In this document: in pieces, positions 55,317 through 64,000 of the stretch
Position numbering within the stretch: position 1 is the first letter of the stretch
Layout: each line of letters opens with the position of its first letter
Assembly (NCBI RefSeq): GCF_017873435.1
Contig: NZ_JAGGKG010000022.1
Coordinates: 1-64,000, forward strand
Source: Paenibacillus turicensis
Lineage (GTDB): Bacteria > Bacillota > Bacilli > Paenibacillales > Paenibacillaceae
Length of the DNA stretch: 64,000 bases
Direction of reading: 5' to 3'
Notes under the pieces: model-generated
Database searches by the model: none
Seen by the model: only the letters and a program-made list of their open reading frames with translations
What the model was told of the DNA's origin: nothing
Translations under genes and position numbers: made by a program

Positions 55317-56230
55317 TACAAACTCACCACCGTTCCTGTAAGCTCAAGGAAGATATCCTCCAAGCTCTTGCGACGTTCCTCAATCCGTACAATCCCAACA
55401 GCATGCTCAGATAAAATATGTGTCATTTTAGCAAGTAAATGATCTGACATATGAGGTAACATAATATATCCATCCTTAAACTCACAATGAATACCCATAG
55501 ATTGCATCACCTGTGTAGCAGTTGCATTATCTATTGCTCTAAGCGCTAAATGGGCTTGACTTCGCTCATGAAGAGTGGGTAGCTTATCTTGAAAAACAAG
55601 CTCGCCTTGGCTAATAATTCCGACATTTGTAGCAATCTGATCGATTTCACTTAACAGGTGACTAGAGACAACGACAGTCATGCCAAATTGCTGAGGCAAG
55701 GAGCAGATCAGTTCGCGCATTTCTTGAATTCCAGCAGGATCAAGTCCATTTGTGGGTTCGTCCAAAATCAGTAGCTTCGGATTCCCTAACAAGGCACAAG
55801 CAAGCCCTAATCTCTGCTTCATCCCTAATGAAAATTGTCCTACTGGTTTTCCTTTCGTATTATCCAGTCTAACAATGCTCAAAACCCGCTTAATATCCTT
55901 TTCAGGTACGCCACGTAGTGTCTGAGCTATTTTTAAATTTTCCTCCGCGGTTAGGTGACTATAATAGCTAGGGGATTCAATGAGTGATCCTACGTTTTTT
56001 AATATAGATAAGCGATTACGGCTATTCATTTCCTTGCCAAACACTTCAATCCTTCCATCCGTTGGTTTAGCTAACCCAAGAATAAGCTTTAAAGTGGTCG
56101 ATTTTCCAGCGCCATTTGGTCCAAGAAAGCCATAGACAGCTCCCTCTGGGACTGATAAATCGAGGTCTTTTACCCGAAGGGTCTTACCATATAACTTACA
56201 TAGACCTTGTGTCTTAATGATGGTTGCCAC
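55316..56230 (-). CDS. ABC transporter ATP-binding protein, BcrA/SpaF type
   Basis: A 304-residue ATPase. Walker A is GPNGAGKST, the Q-loop region is SLIESPSYYSHLTAEENL, the signature FSLGMKQRL, and Walker B LLILDEPTNGLDP. The E in SLIES replaces the usual Q, as known for lantibiotic-immunity ATPases. The C-terminal extension ends LEDIFLEL. I start at a GTG (56228-56230) with AAGGGAG 9 nt upstream; a longer frame has no site. Divergent from the two-component system at 56397. Confidence 0.93.
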   Translation of the reverse strand: MATIIKTQGLCKLYGKTLRVKDLDLSVPEGAVYGFLGPNGAGKSTTLKLILGLAKPTDGRIEVFGKEMNSRNRLSILKNVGSLIESPSYYSHLTAEENLKIAQTLRGVPEKDIKRVLSIVRLDNTKGKPVGQFSLGMKQRLGLACALLGNPKLLILDEPTNGLDPAGIQEMRELICSLPQQFGMTVVVSSHLLSEIDQIATNVGIISQGELVFQDKLPTLHERSQAHLALRAIDNATATQVMQSMGIHCEFKDGYIMLPHMSDHLLAKMTHILSEHAVGIVRIEERRKSLEDIFLELTGTVVSL

Positions 56231-56297
56231 TAAAAACAACTCCCTTTCCAAATTTGTTTCTAGTGTAGCAATACGTCCTTTCACATAACTTTCAGCT

Positions 56298-56315
56298 ACC
56301 TTTCATTTACCTTAA
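56298..56315 (+). promoter_or_regulatory. 11-bp-spaced ACCTTT/ACCTTA repeats between the ABC operon and regulator
   Basis: TACCTTTC at 56297 and TACCTTAAG at 56308, one turn apart, in the divergent intergenic region. Similar to the repeats at 27749-27788 before another ABC-linked regulator. Confidence 0.45.
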
Positions 56316-56396
56316 GCTTTTGTCTATTCGTTCAATCCTGTATAGGAATAGGCTATAATGAATTTAAAATTTAGAAAAAAGTATAGGTGCTAGCAT

Positions 56397-57137
56397 ATGA
56401 ATAACATTTTTGAGAGTCGGATTTTAATTATAGATGATGAACCTGATTTAAGAATGATGATTGAAAATATATTGCGACAAGAAGGCTTTGAACATGTCTT
56501 TACTGCTGCGGATTGCGCACAAGCAAGGCGTTTATTTGCTTCGATAAAACCGGATGGGGTACTTATGGATGTAATGCTGCCAGATGGAGATGGATTTTCG
56601 TTAATGTCTGAGTTTCGTAAGCATTCCCCAGTTCCTATTTTGTTTCTTTCGGCCAGAGATCAGGATGAGGATCGTCTACTTGGCTTGGGTCTAGGTGCAG
56701 ATGATTATATTACAAAGCCGTTTTTACACAGAGAGCTATTATTACGTCTTAAGTCTGTGCTCAATCGCGCTTATTTCCCTGTTTTGTTCAAGCAGGTAGA
56801 TCACAAGCCCATTTTTTATTTGCAAGACACAAAGGTAGATTTAAATAGCGGTACAATTATAGTGGGAGATGCACTAAGAGGTGAGCAAGAGCAGCGATCT
56901 TTAACGGCAAAGGAGTTTGTCATTTTAGAGAAGCTATATGAAAATCGTGGACGGATTGTAACAGGGGACAGCTTATGCCATGCGGTGTGGGGGGAAGGCT
57001 TGTATGGGTATGAAAATTCACTCATGGTACATATTCGCCGCTTACGCGAAAAGCTGGAGCCAGAGCCATCTAAACCCCGTTATCTTCTCACTGTACGTGG
57101 ATTAGGGTATAAGCTGAAGCTGGAGGGCGAGCAATGA
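56397..57137 (+). CDS. OmpR-family response regulator next to the immunity-type ABC transporter
   Basis: A 246-residue protein. Receiver with IIDDEPDL, phosphoacceptor D58 (LMDVMLPD) and KPFLHREL; winged helix with LTAKEFVILEKLYENRGRIVTG and VRGLGYKL. The start ATG has only a weak upstream site. It overlaps the kinase gene by 4 bp. It likely controls the divergent transporter operon. Confidence 0.92.
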   Translation: MNNIFESRILIIDDEPDLRMMIENILRQEGFEHVFTAADCAQARRLFASIKPDGVLMDVMLPDGDGFSLMSEFRKHSPVPILFLSARDQDEDRLLGLGLGADDYITKPFLHRELLLRLKSVLNRAYFPVLFKQVDHKPIFYLQDTKVDLNSGTIIVGDALRGEQEQRSLTAKEFVILEKLYENRGRIVTGDSLCHAVWGEGLYGYENSLMVHIRRLREKLEPEPSKPRYLLTVRGLGYKLKLEGEQ

Positions 57138-58516
57138 AAGGGATGCTCAAAGTATTGTCACGTTATGTTGCTACAGCGGCAACCGTTGCTGTGCTATTGC
57201 TTATACTGAATGTTATTGTTGCATTTGTATGGATTACTGGAACCTATGATAGCGGGAAAACGCAAGGGAATGTGGCGGAAATTGCAAAACACTTAACCAA
57301 AAACAATGGGGGCCTTTCTTTTACAGAACAAGGAAGAGAGCAGCTTGAGCAGCAATTTGAGTGGGCGATGTTGCTTGATCAAAGTGGAGAAGTCATATGG
57401 TCTGAACATTTGCCTCAAAACATGGCAAGAAAGTATACGAATTCAGAGGTAGCGGGTTTTTCTCGTTGGTATTTGGCAGGATATCCTGTGTATGTGTGGC
57501 AGCATCCAGAGGGCTTGTTTGTGCTTGGAGCCCCTAAAGATAGTGTCTGGAAAAAAAACATGGAGATGCCTCAGCATGTTGTTAAGCAGTTACCTGAGTG
57601 GATGTTAGGTGTATTAATTGCAAATATTGGAGCGGCGTTATTGTTAGCCTTGTTATTTGGACTTCGTTTGTTTCGTTCACTTCGATCTATTGCCAATGGA
57701 ATTGAAGATATTGCGAATAATAAAGAGGTTCAGCTTCCGATACGTGGGGTATTAGGCGATTTGGCACAAGGCCTGAACAAGACTTCAGCTCGACTAAAAC
57801 AACAGGAAGCAGCTTTGCAAAGACGGGATGATGCACGAACAACATGGATTGCAGGGGTTTCCCATGATATTCGTACACCATTATCCATCGTGATGGGTTA
57901 TGCAAGTCAACTAGAGGAAAATTCAAACCTACCTTCGCAAGAGCAGGAACAGGTGCGTATTATTCGTAGTCAAACGGAAAAGATCAAGACATTAGTTAGT
58001 GATCTAAATCTAGTATCCAAACTAGAATATGATATGCAGCCACTTCACTTAACAACATTATCACCTGCCGCAATAGTTAGAGGTATTGTAGTGGATTTTC
58101 TTAATAGTAGTCTAAATCATTCATATACTATTGAGATTGATGTGAAACCAGATGCTGGGCGTATTCAGCTTATTGCTGATGAAAAGCTATTGCAACGGGC
58201 TATTGAAAATCTAGTGTCCAATAGTATTCGTCATAATCCTGATGGCTGTCATATTATTGTTGCTGTTCATCAAGAGGATGCAACCTGTCAGATCACAATT
58301 GCCGATAGTGGAATTGGTTTCTCTACTCTGCAGCTTGAGATGTTGAACTCCCCACCTGACTTGGTTCAGTTGGATAGCCATGGACTTGGACTTACTCTTG
58401 TACGGCAAATTATGAAGGCACATCAGGGTACTGTAGCATTTTATAATTTTGCTGACGGTGGCTGCGGGGTTACACTGGAGTTACCTATACATAAAGAAGA
58501 CGTTGCCACTCTGTGA
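57134..58516 (+). CDS. Sensor histidine kinase next to the immunity-type ABC transporter
   Basis: A 460-residue kinase. Membrane segments lie at about 12-34 and 158-180 around an extracellular domain of about 120 residues; HAMP-like linker, HisKA with H244 (VSHDIRTP) and HATPase (NLVSNSIRH, DSGIGF, GLGLTLV) follow. The gene's last codons form the left arm of the terminator. Confidence 0.92.
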   Translation: MKGMLKVLSRYVATAATVAVLLLILNVIVAFVWITGTYDSGKTQGNVAEIAKHLTKNNGGLSFTEQGREQLEQQFEWAMLLDQSGEVIWSEHLPQNMARKYTNSEVAGFSRWYLAGYPVYVWQHPEGLFVLGAPKDSVWKKNMEMPQHVVKQLPEWMLGVLIANIGAALLLALLFGLRLFRSLRSIANGIEDIANNKEVQLPIRGVLGDLAQGLNKTSARLKQQEAALQRRDDARTTWIAGVSHDIRTPLSIVMGYASQLEENSNLPSQEQEQVRIIRSQTEKIKTLVSDLNLVSKLEYDMQPLHLTTLSPAAIVRGIVVDFLNSSLNHSYTIEIDVKPDAGRIQLIADEKLLQRAIENLVSNSIRHNPDGCHIIVAVHQEDATCQITIADSGIGFSTLQLEMLNSPPDLVQLDSHGLGLTLVRQIMKAHQGTVAFYNFADGGCGVTLELPIHKEDVATL

Positions 58517-58529
58517 CAATGTCTTCTTT
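58493..58529. terminator. Bidirectional terminator overlapping the kinase stop
   Basis: AAAGAAGACGTTGCCAC pairs with GTGACAATGTCTTCTTT (17 positions, two wobbles) around a TCT loop. It separates convergent genes. Confidence 0.85.
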
Positions 58530-58547
58530 AATGTGGAGACTCATTTC

Positions 58548-61238
58548 CTAATTTTCTCCTCGTAGTGATTCAACAATGCTTGTATTACGTAGTCTACGAA
58601 GCGGCCACAAGCTTGCTAAAATAGTAGTTAAAATTGCACCAACGAACGAAATGAAAATGCTAAACCAAGGAATACTCCAGCCCATATCTATAGCATTGGC
58701 TAATAAATAATGAACACCATAACTGATAGCTGTACCAACAATAGACCCATAAATGGCTGCAATCACACCGTAAAAAATGCCTTCAAGGAAGATCATTTTT
58801 GTCATTTGTGTCTGCGTCATTCCGATTGATTTTAAGACAGCAAATTCTTTCGTACGAAGAATAAGATTCGTGCTCATCGTATTTAAAATATTTAAGAAGG
58901 CAATTAAAATAATGACACCCATAAATCCGTACAAAAATATTGCTGTCGTGATTGTATCATTTTTTGCCTCAGCCAATTCCGTAGCTCTATCGTTATAGCT
59001 ATAACCAGCATCCTTGTCCACAACAGATTGCAAATAGGTGGTAATGGGTTCACTTGCTTTCTCAGGATCAGCTAAAATAAAAATTCTTTTGTATGAATCT
59101 GCGCCTATAACCTTGTTATATACTTTAGGTGTTGTAATAAATGTACGAATCACACTATTCGTGTACTGATCAGATAACAGATCATGGTCGGCAATACCTA
59201 CTACCGTCACAGTATGGTAAACATTATTGTGATTAGAACGCCCCTCATAAATGCTTCCCATGCTACGGATTTGAATCTTATCCCCAACCTTAAAGTTAGT
59301 TTGATTTATAATGATTTGTTTGCCTTCGTCTGTTATCACATTTATTTTTTGAATAATGATAACCCCATTCTCAGCATCCATCTTCTCTTTATTAATTGTT
59401 CCAGAGGTTAGCTTGTCTTTGAAATCATCTAAACCATTGTAACCATAGGATTGAATAAAATTGTTGCTAGTTCTATAACCATTTTGTTCAGGTACATTAA
59501 AGCCCTCTTTATTAAGCTTACGATAATTAGGATTTATTTTATCTTGTGGGATAATTGCCGCTACCTGCGAATTGTAAAACTTATAGGCCTTCTCTACGCT
59601 ATCTAGGCTTGTTATTTTATTATAAATGCCTTCATCTATATGTCCTGAGGTTCTATTATAAATAAGAGAATAAGAGTACTTAGAACCTGAAACCTGTAAC
59701 GATTCCTTCAGGATATTAACAACATCGCTTAGAACAATAAATAATAAGATACTAATTGCCATCGAGAAAATAGTAATGCGGAAGCGCTTTTGATTCCGTT
59801 TAAGGTTACGTCTTGCGAATTGACCCTCAATCCCTAATGTCTTAAGACCAAGCTTAGAATTGGATTTCTTAAATTTAGTAATATGCTCCACCTTAGTTGC
59901 CCCTGCACTTTTTATTGCGTCAAGAGGAGAGACACGAGAAGCTTGTCTTGCTGGACCAAGTGCAGATAAGTACACACTCACCAGCCCTAGTGAACCGGCA
60001 ACAAGGATGACAGGGATAGAGATGACCATCTTCATATCGTTAAAGAAACCAAGAGATAACAAGCTAATATTGTAAAATAATAACTTCATTAACAACGTGC
60101 CTGTAAATATTCCGATTGGAATACCAACAAGACTAAGTAAGGTCGCTTCCTTTAACACAATATTACGGATTTGGGCAGGGGTTGCACCTATACATCGCAG
60201 TATACCAAACTGTGAAATTCGTTCTAATACAGAGATATGGAAGGTATTGTAAATGACAGCTATTGTACAAATCATAATAAGGAGAATCACTGCAACTGTT
60301 GCCCAGATCAAACTCTGGTTAACTCCTTTATAGGTGCTTTGCCCATAAAGCTTTAGTAGGGCATTGTTATATTCGACCCTTACGTTATCAACGTAGTTGT
60401 TACGATTTAGTTCAACTGCTGAACCTTGCTCAGCTTCAGTTATTTGTAAGGACGACATAATAGCTTCTGTCTTGTCCTTAATATGATTCATTTCTTTCAT
60501 TTTTGCATAAATAAAATATTTTTGGTTGTGATCAAATGAGGTGTTAGCTTTAAAAGTAATCGCAGGTAAAATAAAAGTACTAGACCCATTTAAATTACTG
60601 CCTGTTTTCATAATGCCAACAACAGTAAATTCCTTTTGGACTTCAGGGCGAAATTTCTCATCAAGACTCCAGCCAAAATCGCCAATCCCATCAATTTTTT
60701 TTGCTTTTCCTGTTGATGCATCGATGCGTGTTCCCATTTGTATTTTCATTGGTTTACCCACTATAGGCATTTGTGGAAAAAGACTTAGGCTCCACTTAGG
60801 AAGCAGGATCTCATCGGGACGAGCAGGAAGTCTACCTGATTCTAACTGGATTTGGAGCATGTCCATCGCTGTAGAATCATAGTTTTTTATATTCAAATAA
60901 CGATAGGGTGCGGCATTAGGGTTTTCTTGTTGCTCCTTTTGGCTAGTTTGACTAATGATCCCATAACCCTCTCGACTAACGATTCCCGTTTTCTCTATAG
61001 TAGCATTATAAATCAGTTTATTTATTCCTTCTCCTGACATGTTATTAAAGGAGACGTGGTAATCCCCATATTCGTGTATACTTTGGCGGATCAACTTGTC
61101 TCTATAGCTAACACCAATTGTACCAATAGAGGTAAGTAGAGATACGGATAATACGATACCTAGGATGGTTAGCCATGTTCTTTTCTTTTGTCCCTTTAAA
61201 TATTTTACAGTCAGTCCAGTGTAATTGTTCATATTCAT
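58548..61238 (-). CDS. Large MacB/FtsX-type ABC permease
   Basis: An 896-residue membrane protein. An N-terminal segment (about 17-38) precedes an extracellular domain (40-300), three segments (about 310-430), another helix near 485, a second extracellular domain (500-760) and three C-terminal segments (about 770-890). FtsX repeats include SQFGILRCIGATPAQIRNIVLKE-like and EFAVLKSIGMTQTQMTKM sequences. It works with the ATPase whose stop it overlaps by 4 bp. Possible substrates are peptides or lipids. Confidence 0.92.
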   Translation of the reverse strand: MNMNNYTGLTVKYLKGQKKRTWLTILGIVLSVSLLTSIGTIGVSYRDKLIRQSIHEYGDYHVSFNNMSGEGINKLIYNATIEKTGIVSREGYGIISQTSQKEQQENPNAAPYRYLNIKNYDSTAMDMLQIQLESGRLPARPDEILLPKWSLSLFPQMPIVGKPMKIQMGTRIDASTGKAKKIDGIGDFGWSLDEKFRPEVQKEFTVVGIMKTGSNLNGSSTFILPAITFKANTSFDHNQKYFIYAKMKEMNHIKDKTEAIMSSLQITEAEQGSAVELNRNNYVDNVRVEYNNALLKLYGQSTYKGVNQSLIWATVAVILLIMICTIAVIYNTFHISVLERISQFGILRCIGATPAQIRNIVLKEATLLSLVGIPIGIFTGTLLMKLLFYNISLLSLGFFNDMKMVISIPVILVAGSLGLVSVYLSALGPARQASRVSPLDAIKSAGATKVEHITKFKKSNSKLGLKTLGIEGQFARRNLKRNQKRFRITIFSMAISILLFIVLSDVVNILKESLQVSGSKYSYSLIYNRTSGHIDEGIYNKITSLDSVEKAYKFYNSQVAAIIPQDKINPNYRKLNKEGFNVPEQNGYRTSNNFIQSYGYNGLDDFKDKLTSGTINKEKMDAENGVIIIQKINVITDEGKQIIINQTNFKVGDKIQIRSMGSIYEGRSNHNNVYHTVTVVGIADHDLLSDQYTNSVIRTFITTPKVYNKVIGADSYKRIFILADPEKASEPITTYLQSVVDKDAGYSYNDRATELAEAKNDTITTAIFLYGFMGVIILIAFLNILNTMSTNLILRTKEFAVLKSIGMTQTQMTKMIFLEGIFYGVIAAIYGSIVGTAISYGVHYLLANAIDMGWSIPWFSIFISFVGAILTTILASLWPLRRLRNTSIVESLRGEN

Positions 61239-61912
61239 TTCACCTCTTGCTGCTGTAATGCACCATCTTCAATCTTAATAACTACGTCAGCCTGCTGCGC
61301 AATTTGAAGATCGTGGGTAATCATCACTAACGTCTGATTGTACTTTTTTACAGAATAAGTGAGTAAGTCCATAATTTCTTGACTATGCTTACTATCTAAA
61401 TTTCCAGTAGGCTCATCTGCCAAAATAATAGAAGGCTTGTTTATTAATGCTCGTCCAATCGCCGTTCTTTGCTGCTGTCCACCAGATAATTGAGACGGTA
61501 AATGATGGCGTCGTTCCGTTAGCCCTAACATATCCAATAGTTCCTCGACATAAGTTTCATCTGCTTGACTGTTTTCAAGTAACATAGGCAACTTCATATT
61601 TTCTTCTGCGGATAGAACCGGAATCAGATTATAAGACTGAAATATAAAGCCGATTTTACGTCTTCTAATTAAAGCTAGCTCTGTTTCACTTTTTGTATAT
61701 AAATCAATATCATCAATTAAAACCTGTCCACTTGTTGGTTGATCTACACCACCTAATAAGTGAAGTAGAGAGCTTTTCCCTGAACCACTTGCGCCAACGA
61801 TAGCTACAAATTCGCCTTGATTTACAGTCAAATTTATATTTTTTAAGGCATCGACTTTTATATCTGAATTTCCATAAGACTTGCATAAATTTATTGTTTT
61901 AACGATTTCCAT
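61235..61912 (-). CDS. ABC transporter ATP-binding protein, MacB/LolD type
   Basis: A 225-residue ATPase. Walker A is GASGSGKSS, the Q-loop FQSYNL, the signature LSGGQQQRTA, Walker B ILADEPTG and the H-loop THD. I choose the ATG with GGAGGAAG 6 nt upstream rather than a GTG 15 bp earlier that overlaps the site. It follows the kinase gene after a hairpin, in an order regulator-kinase-ATPase-permease. Confidence 0.93.
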   Translation of the reverse strand: MEIVKTINLCKSYGNSDIKVDALKNINLTVNQGEFVAIVGASGSGKSSLLHLLGGVDQPTSGQVLIDDIDLYTKSETELALIRRRKIGFIFQSYNLIPVLSAEENMKLPMLLENSQADETYVEELLDMLGLTERRHHLPSQLSGGQQQRTAIGRALINKPSIILADEPTGNLDSKHSQEIMDLLTYSVKKYNQTLVMITHDLQIAQQADVVIKIEDGALQQQEVK

Positions 61913-61986
61913 TAGTGCTTCCTCCACATGTTTGTATTGTCTACAGTTAACAGTGTATCCATGTAATCTTACGTTAACGTGAAGAC

Positions 61987-62010
61987 GAAGCTTACAATAT
62001 CGTAAGCTTC
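61987..62010. terminator. Hairpin between kinase and ABC genes
   Basis: GAAGCTTAC pairs perfectly with GTAAGCTTC around a 6-nt loop. The T-run is poor, so it may be only a partial terminator or mRNA processing signal. Confidence 0.6.
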
Positions 62011-62043
62011 GCTTTATTAACTTAAATTAATTTTGATTAGCTT

Positions 62044-63282
62044 TCAGTTTTTATGAAAAGAAACCGTAAATGTAGAGCCTTCACCAATTCGACTTTTAAC
62101 TTGGATCATACCATCATGTTCCTCAATGATTGATTTAGCTAAAGCTAAGCCAATGCCAACACTTTGTGGTTTAGTGGAGTTTTTCCCTCTGTAAAAGCGT
62201 TTGAAAATATGAGGCAAATCTTCCTCTGTGATTCCTTCCCCATAATCGGTAATAGTAACGTTATAAAATAGAGGCGTTTCCTCTAGTCTAATATCAATTG
62301 TTCCTTCTGCTTTATTATGCTCTAATGCATTTTTGATGAGATTAATAAACGCTTCATTTAGCCAATTGTTATCCCCGTGCATATACAATTTATCATTACC
62401 GACAATCATGATTTGTTGTCTTTTTTGCTGAGCTAACAATTGTAAGGTGTTGGTTGCGTCATAAATTACTTGCCCAAGGTTAATACGCTCATGTTGAAAG
62501 ACGATCGTTCCGGCTTCAACTCGTGCCAATTTCAGCAAGCTGACAATGAGCCATTCCATTCGATCAAGCTGCTGACGACTTCGCTCTAAGAAGGTAAGCT
62601 TCATGTCCTCCTTCATGTTGCGGTCATTCAACAAATTCTCATTAAAGACGATGAGTGAAGCTAATGGGGTTTTAAGTTGATGAGAGATGTCGGAAATAAG
62701 ATTGTGCAGAAATATTTTATCCTGCTTCAGTAAATCAAGACTATGATTTAAGCGATCCGCCATCATATTAAAACTACGTCCTAACCATCCTAAATCCCCT
62801 TCAGCTGTTTCCACCAAAGGTATATCGAATTTTTTTTCAACAACTAATTCTGCCGCCAAGGCGACATTTCGAATTTTTTGAAATACTTTACGGTATTCCC
62901 ACAGTAATAATAGTAAAACTGGAACAGCAAATAAGATGACCACTACGGCTGTACTTAGGGGTAAAGATGAATTGGAAAGGACATTTAAATCTTGAACAGC
63001 CATATTTTCATCATATCCATATTGCATAAGTATTTTTCTACCCTCTGCAATTACATGTGACTGAGCGCCTTGGGTAATATAAGGTATGATTTCATCTTTA
63101 AGCTTAGGTTCAGACTGTAACAAATGTCCAACTAATGCGGCATTATTGTCTACAATTCCTTGTTTAATGGATTGGAGTTGATGACTAACCATCATAAATA
63201 AAATGAACCCTAACATAAGCTGAAAAAGTATGATTTTAAAGGCGATAGATTTCCATTCTGGATTTCGCATTATTGTTATCAT
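62044..63282 (-). CDS. Sensor histidine kinase of the MacB-type system
   Basis: A 412-residue kinase. Membrane segments at about 12-32 and 105-128 flank an extracellular part of roughly 70 residues; HAMP, HisKA with H201 (ISHQLKTP) and HATPase (NLIKNALEH, DYGEGI, SVGIGLALAKS) follow. The start overlaps the regulator stop by 4 bp. VanS/VncS-like in shape. Confidence 0.92.
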   Translation of the reverse strand: MITIMRNPEWKSIAFKIILFQLMLGFILFMMVSHQLQSIKQGIVDNNAALVGHLLQSEPKLKDEIIPYITQGAQSHVIAEGRKILMQYGYDENMAVQDLNVLSNSSLPLSTAVVVILFAVPVLLLLLWEYRKVFQKIRNVALAAELVVEKKFDIPLVETAEGDLGWLGRSFNMMADRLNHSLDLLKQDKIFLHNLISDISHQLKTPLASLIVFNENLLNDRNMKEDMKLTFLERSRQQLDRMEWLIVSLLKLARVEAGTIVFQHERINLGQVIYDATNTLQLLAQQKRQQIMIVGNDKLYMHGDNNWLNEAFINLIKNALEHNKAEGTIDIRLEETPLFYNVTITDYGEGITEEDLPHIFKRFYRGKNSTKPQSVGIGLALAKSIIEEHDGMIQVKSRIGEGSTFTVSFHKN

Positions 63283-63986
63283 AGCTGCTCACCTATTACA
63301 TCTACATTCCATTTATATCCGATGCCTCGTAGGGTAGTAATATATACAGGGTTTGCAGGATCCTCTTCGATTTTTTCGCGTAGTCTTCTAATATGAACAG
63401 ACAAGGTGTTATCATCAATAAATTCACCAGACATATCCCATAAATGATGGAGAATCATACTTCGGCTGCAAATTTGCTTGCAATGGGTTAAAAGCATAAG
63501 GAGAAGGCGGTATTCAAGTGCTGTTAAGGCTATTTCTTTCTGATCCTTCAATACAACACCTTCTTGCATACGTACCTCAATTTCCCCTGATTTTAATTTA
63601 TTTTTTGTTGTAAGCTCACTAGACTTTTTTTTGCGTCTTGCTACAGCCTTCATTCTAGAAAGCAGCTCTTTCGTGCGAACAGGCTTCGTCATATAATCAT
63701 CCCCACCGAGATCAAGCCCTGCAACAACGTTTGCTTCTTCATCCAGTGCAGTGAGAAATATAATCGGTGTTTCAGAGGATTGTCTAATTTCTTTACATAG
63801 TTCATACCCAGAGCCGTCAGGTAAATTAACGTCTAACAAGATGAGATCAATAGTATGAATCGTTAATGCTGCTTTTGCTTCTTGTAAGCTAGTTGCAACT
63901 ATGACGTTGTAACCTTCACTGCTTAACGTATATTTAATACCAAAAACAAAGTTTTGGTCATCCTCAACGAGTAATATATGTTCCAT
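63279..63986 (-). CDS. OmpR-family response regulator of the MacB-type system
   Basis: A 235-residue protein. Receiver with LVEDDQNF, phosphoacceptor Asp in LLDVNLPDG and KPVRTKEL; winged helix with LTALEYRLLLML and LRGIGYKW. KP-V in place of the usual KP-F. The start ATG has GAGGTG upstream at the window edge, so the gene is complete. It should control the ABC genes downstream. Confidence 0.93.
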   Translation of the reverse strand: MEHILLVEDDQNFVFGIKYTLSSEGYNVIVATSLQEAKAALTIHTIDLILLDVNLPDGSGYELCKEIRQSSETPIIFLTALDEEANVVAGLDLGGDDYMTKPVRTKELLSRMKAVARRKKKSSELTTKNKLKSGEIEVRMQEGVVLKDQKEIALTALEYRLLLMLLTHCKQICSRSMILHHLWDMSGEFIDDNTLSVHIRRLREKIEEDPANPVYITTLRGIGYKWNVDVIGEQL

Positions 63987-64000
63987 TTTTTACACCTCGT

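Overview
The window is AT-rich and comes from a Gram-positive Bacillota genome. Genes carry strong GGAGG-type ribosome binding sites with a mix of ATG, GTG and TTG starts. Several systems are Bacillus-type: a thioredoxin-linked ArsC, LicT-type antitermination, BceAB-like ABC modules beside two-component systems, and a YcgT-type ferredoxin reductase with a Fur box. A Brevibacillus-like organism is my best guess, but this is inference because no rRNA or marker gene lies in the window.

Layout. 1-0.95 kb: a ten-gene tRNA cluster with terminator, followed by a decayed tyrosine-recombinase tail. 1.4-3.8 kb: a small secreted protein and a two-component system. 3.85-4.14 kb: an inverted-repeat-flanked remnant. 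4.2-6.3 kb: arsR-arsB-arsC on the minus strand, then a broken quinone oxidoreductase gene. 7.07-15.5 kb: a yhf-type cluster (yhfZ regulator, divergent nagB, then a PRD protein, yhfU, yhfT, php, yhfS, yhfX, yhfW), with the same palindrome placed just downstream of both promoters. 15.7-22.6 kb: a HipA-like kinase, two tandem orphan solute-binding lipoproteins, a short-chain dehydrogenase and a cytosolic GH5 enzyme. 22.7-27.7 kb: an ABC-FtsX transporter with its two-component system. 27.9-33.1 kb: an OsmC protein and an antiterminator-controlled beta-glucoside operon (licT-bglP-bglH). 33.2-39.6 kb: leaderless beta-rich proteins, a lipoprotein, a Lys/Thr-rich secreted protein, another two-component system and a DUF1349 protein. 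39.85-40.9 kb: an ApbE flavin transferase.

41.2-52.2 kb is a large kdp potassium-uptake locus: kdpD, kdpE, an unknown gene, a tiny membrane ORF, kdpF, kdpA, kdpB, kdpC, and finally a 770-residue protein made of two tandem KdpD sensor halves with no membrane or kinase part. TCTTAAT repeats spaced 11 bp precede kdpD and the structural genes and probably mark KdpE binding.

52.3-53.4 kb holds the Fur-box ferredoxin-NADP reductase. 53.41-53.81 kb holds no gene but a fully foldable inverted-repeat element of about 400 bp; a shrunken relative lies near 36.0 kb. 53.8-58.5 kb has a BcrA/lantibiotic-immunity-like ABC transporter divergent from its two-component system. 58.5-64 kb has a MacB/FtsX-type exporter and the sixth complete two-component system of the window.

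The strongest leads are the structured repeat element, the tandem KdpD-sensor protein at the end of the kdp locus, and the yhf cluster with its duplicated operator.
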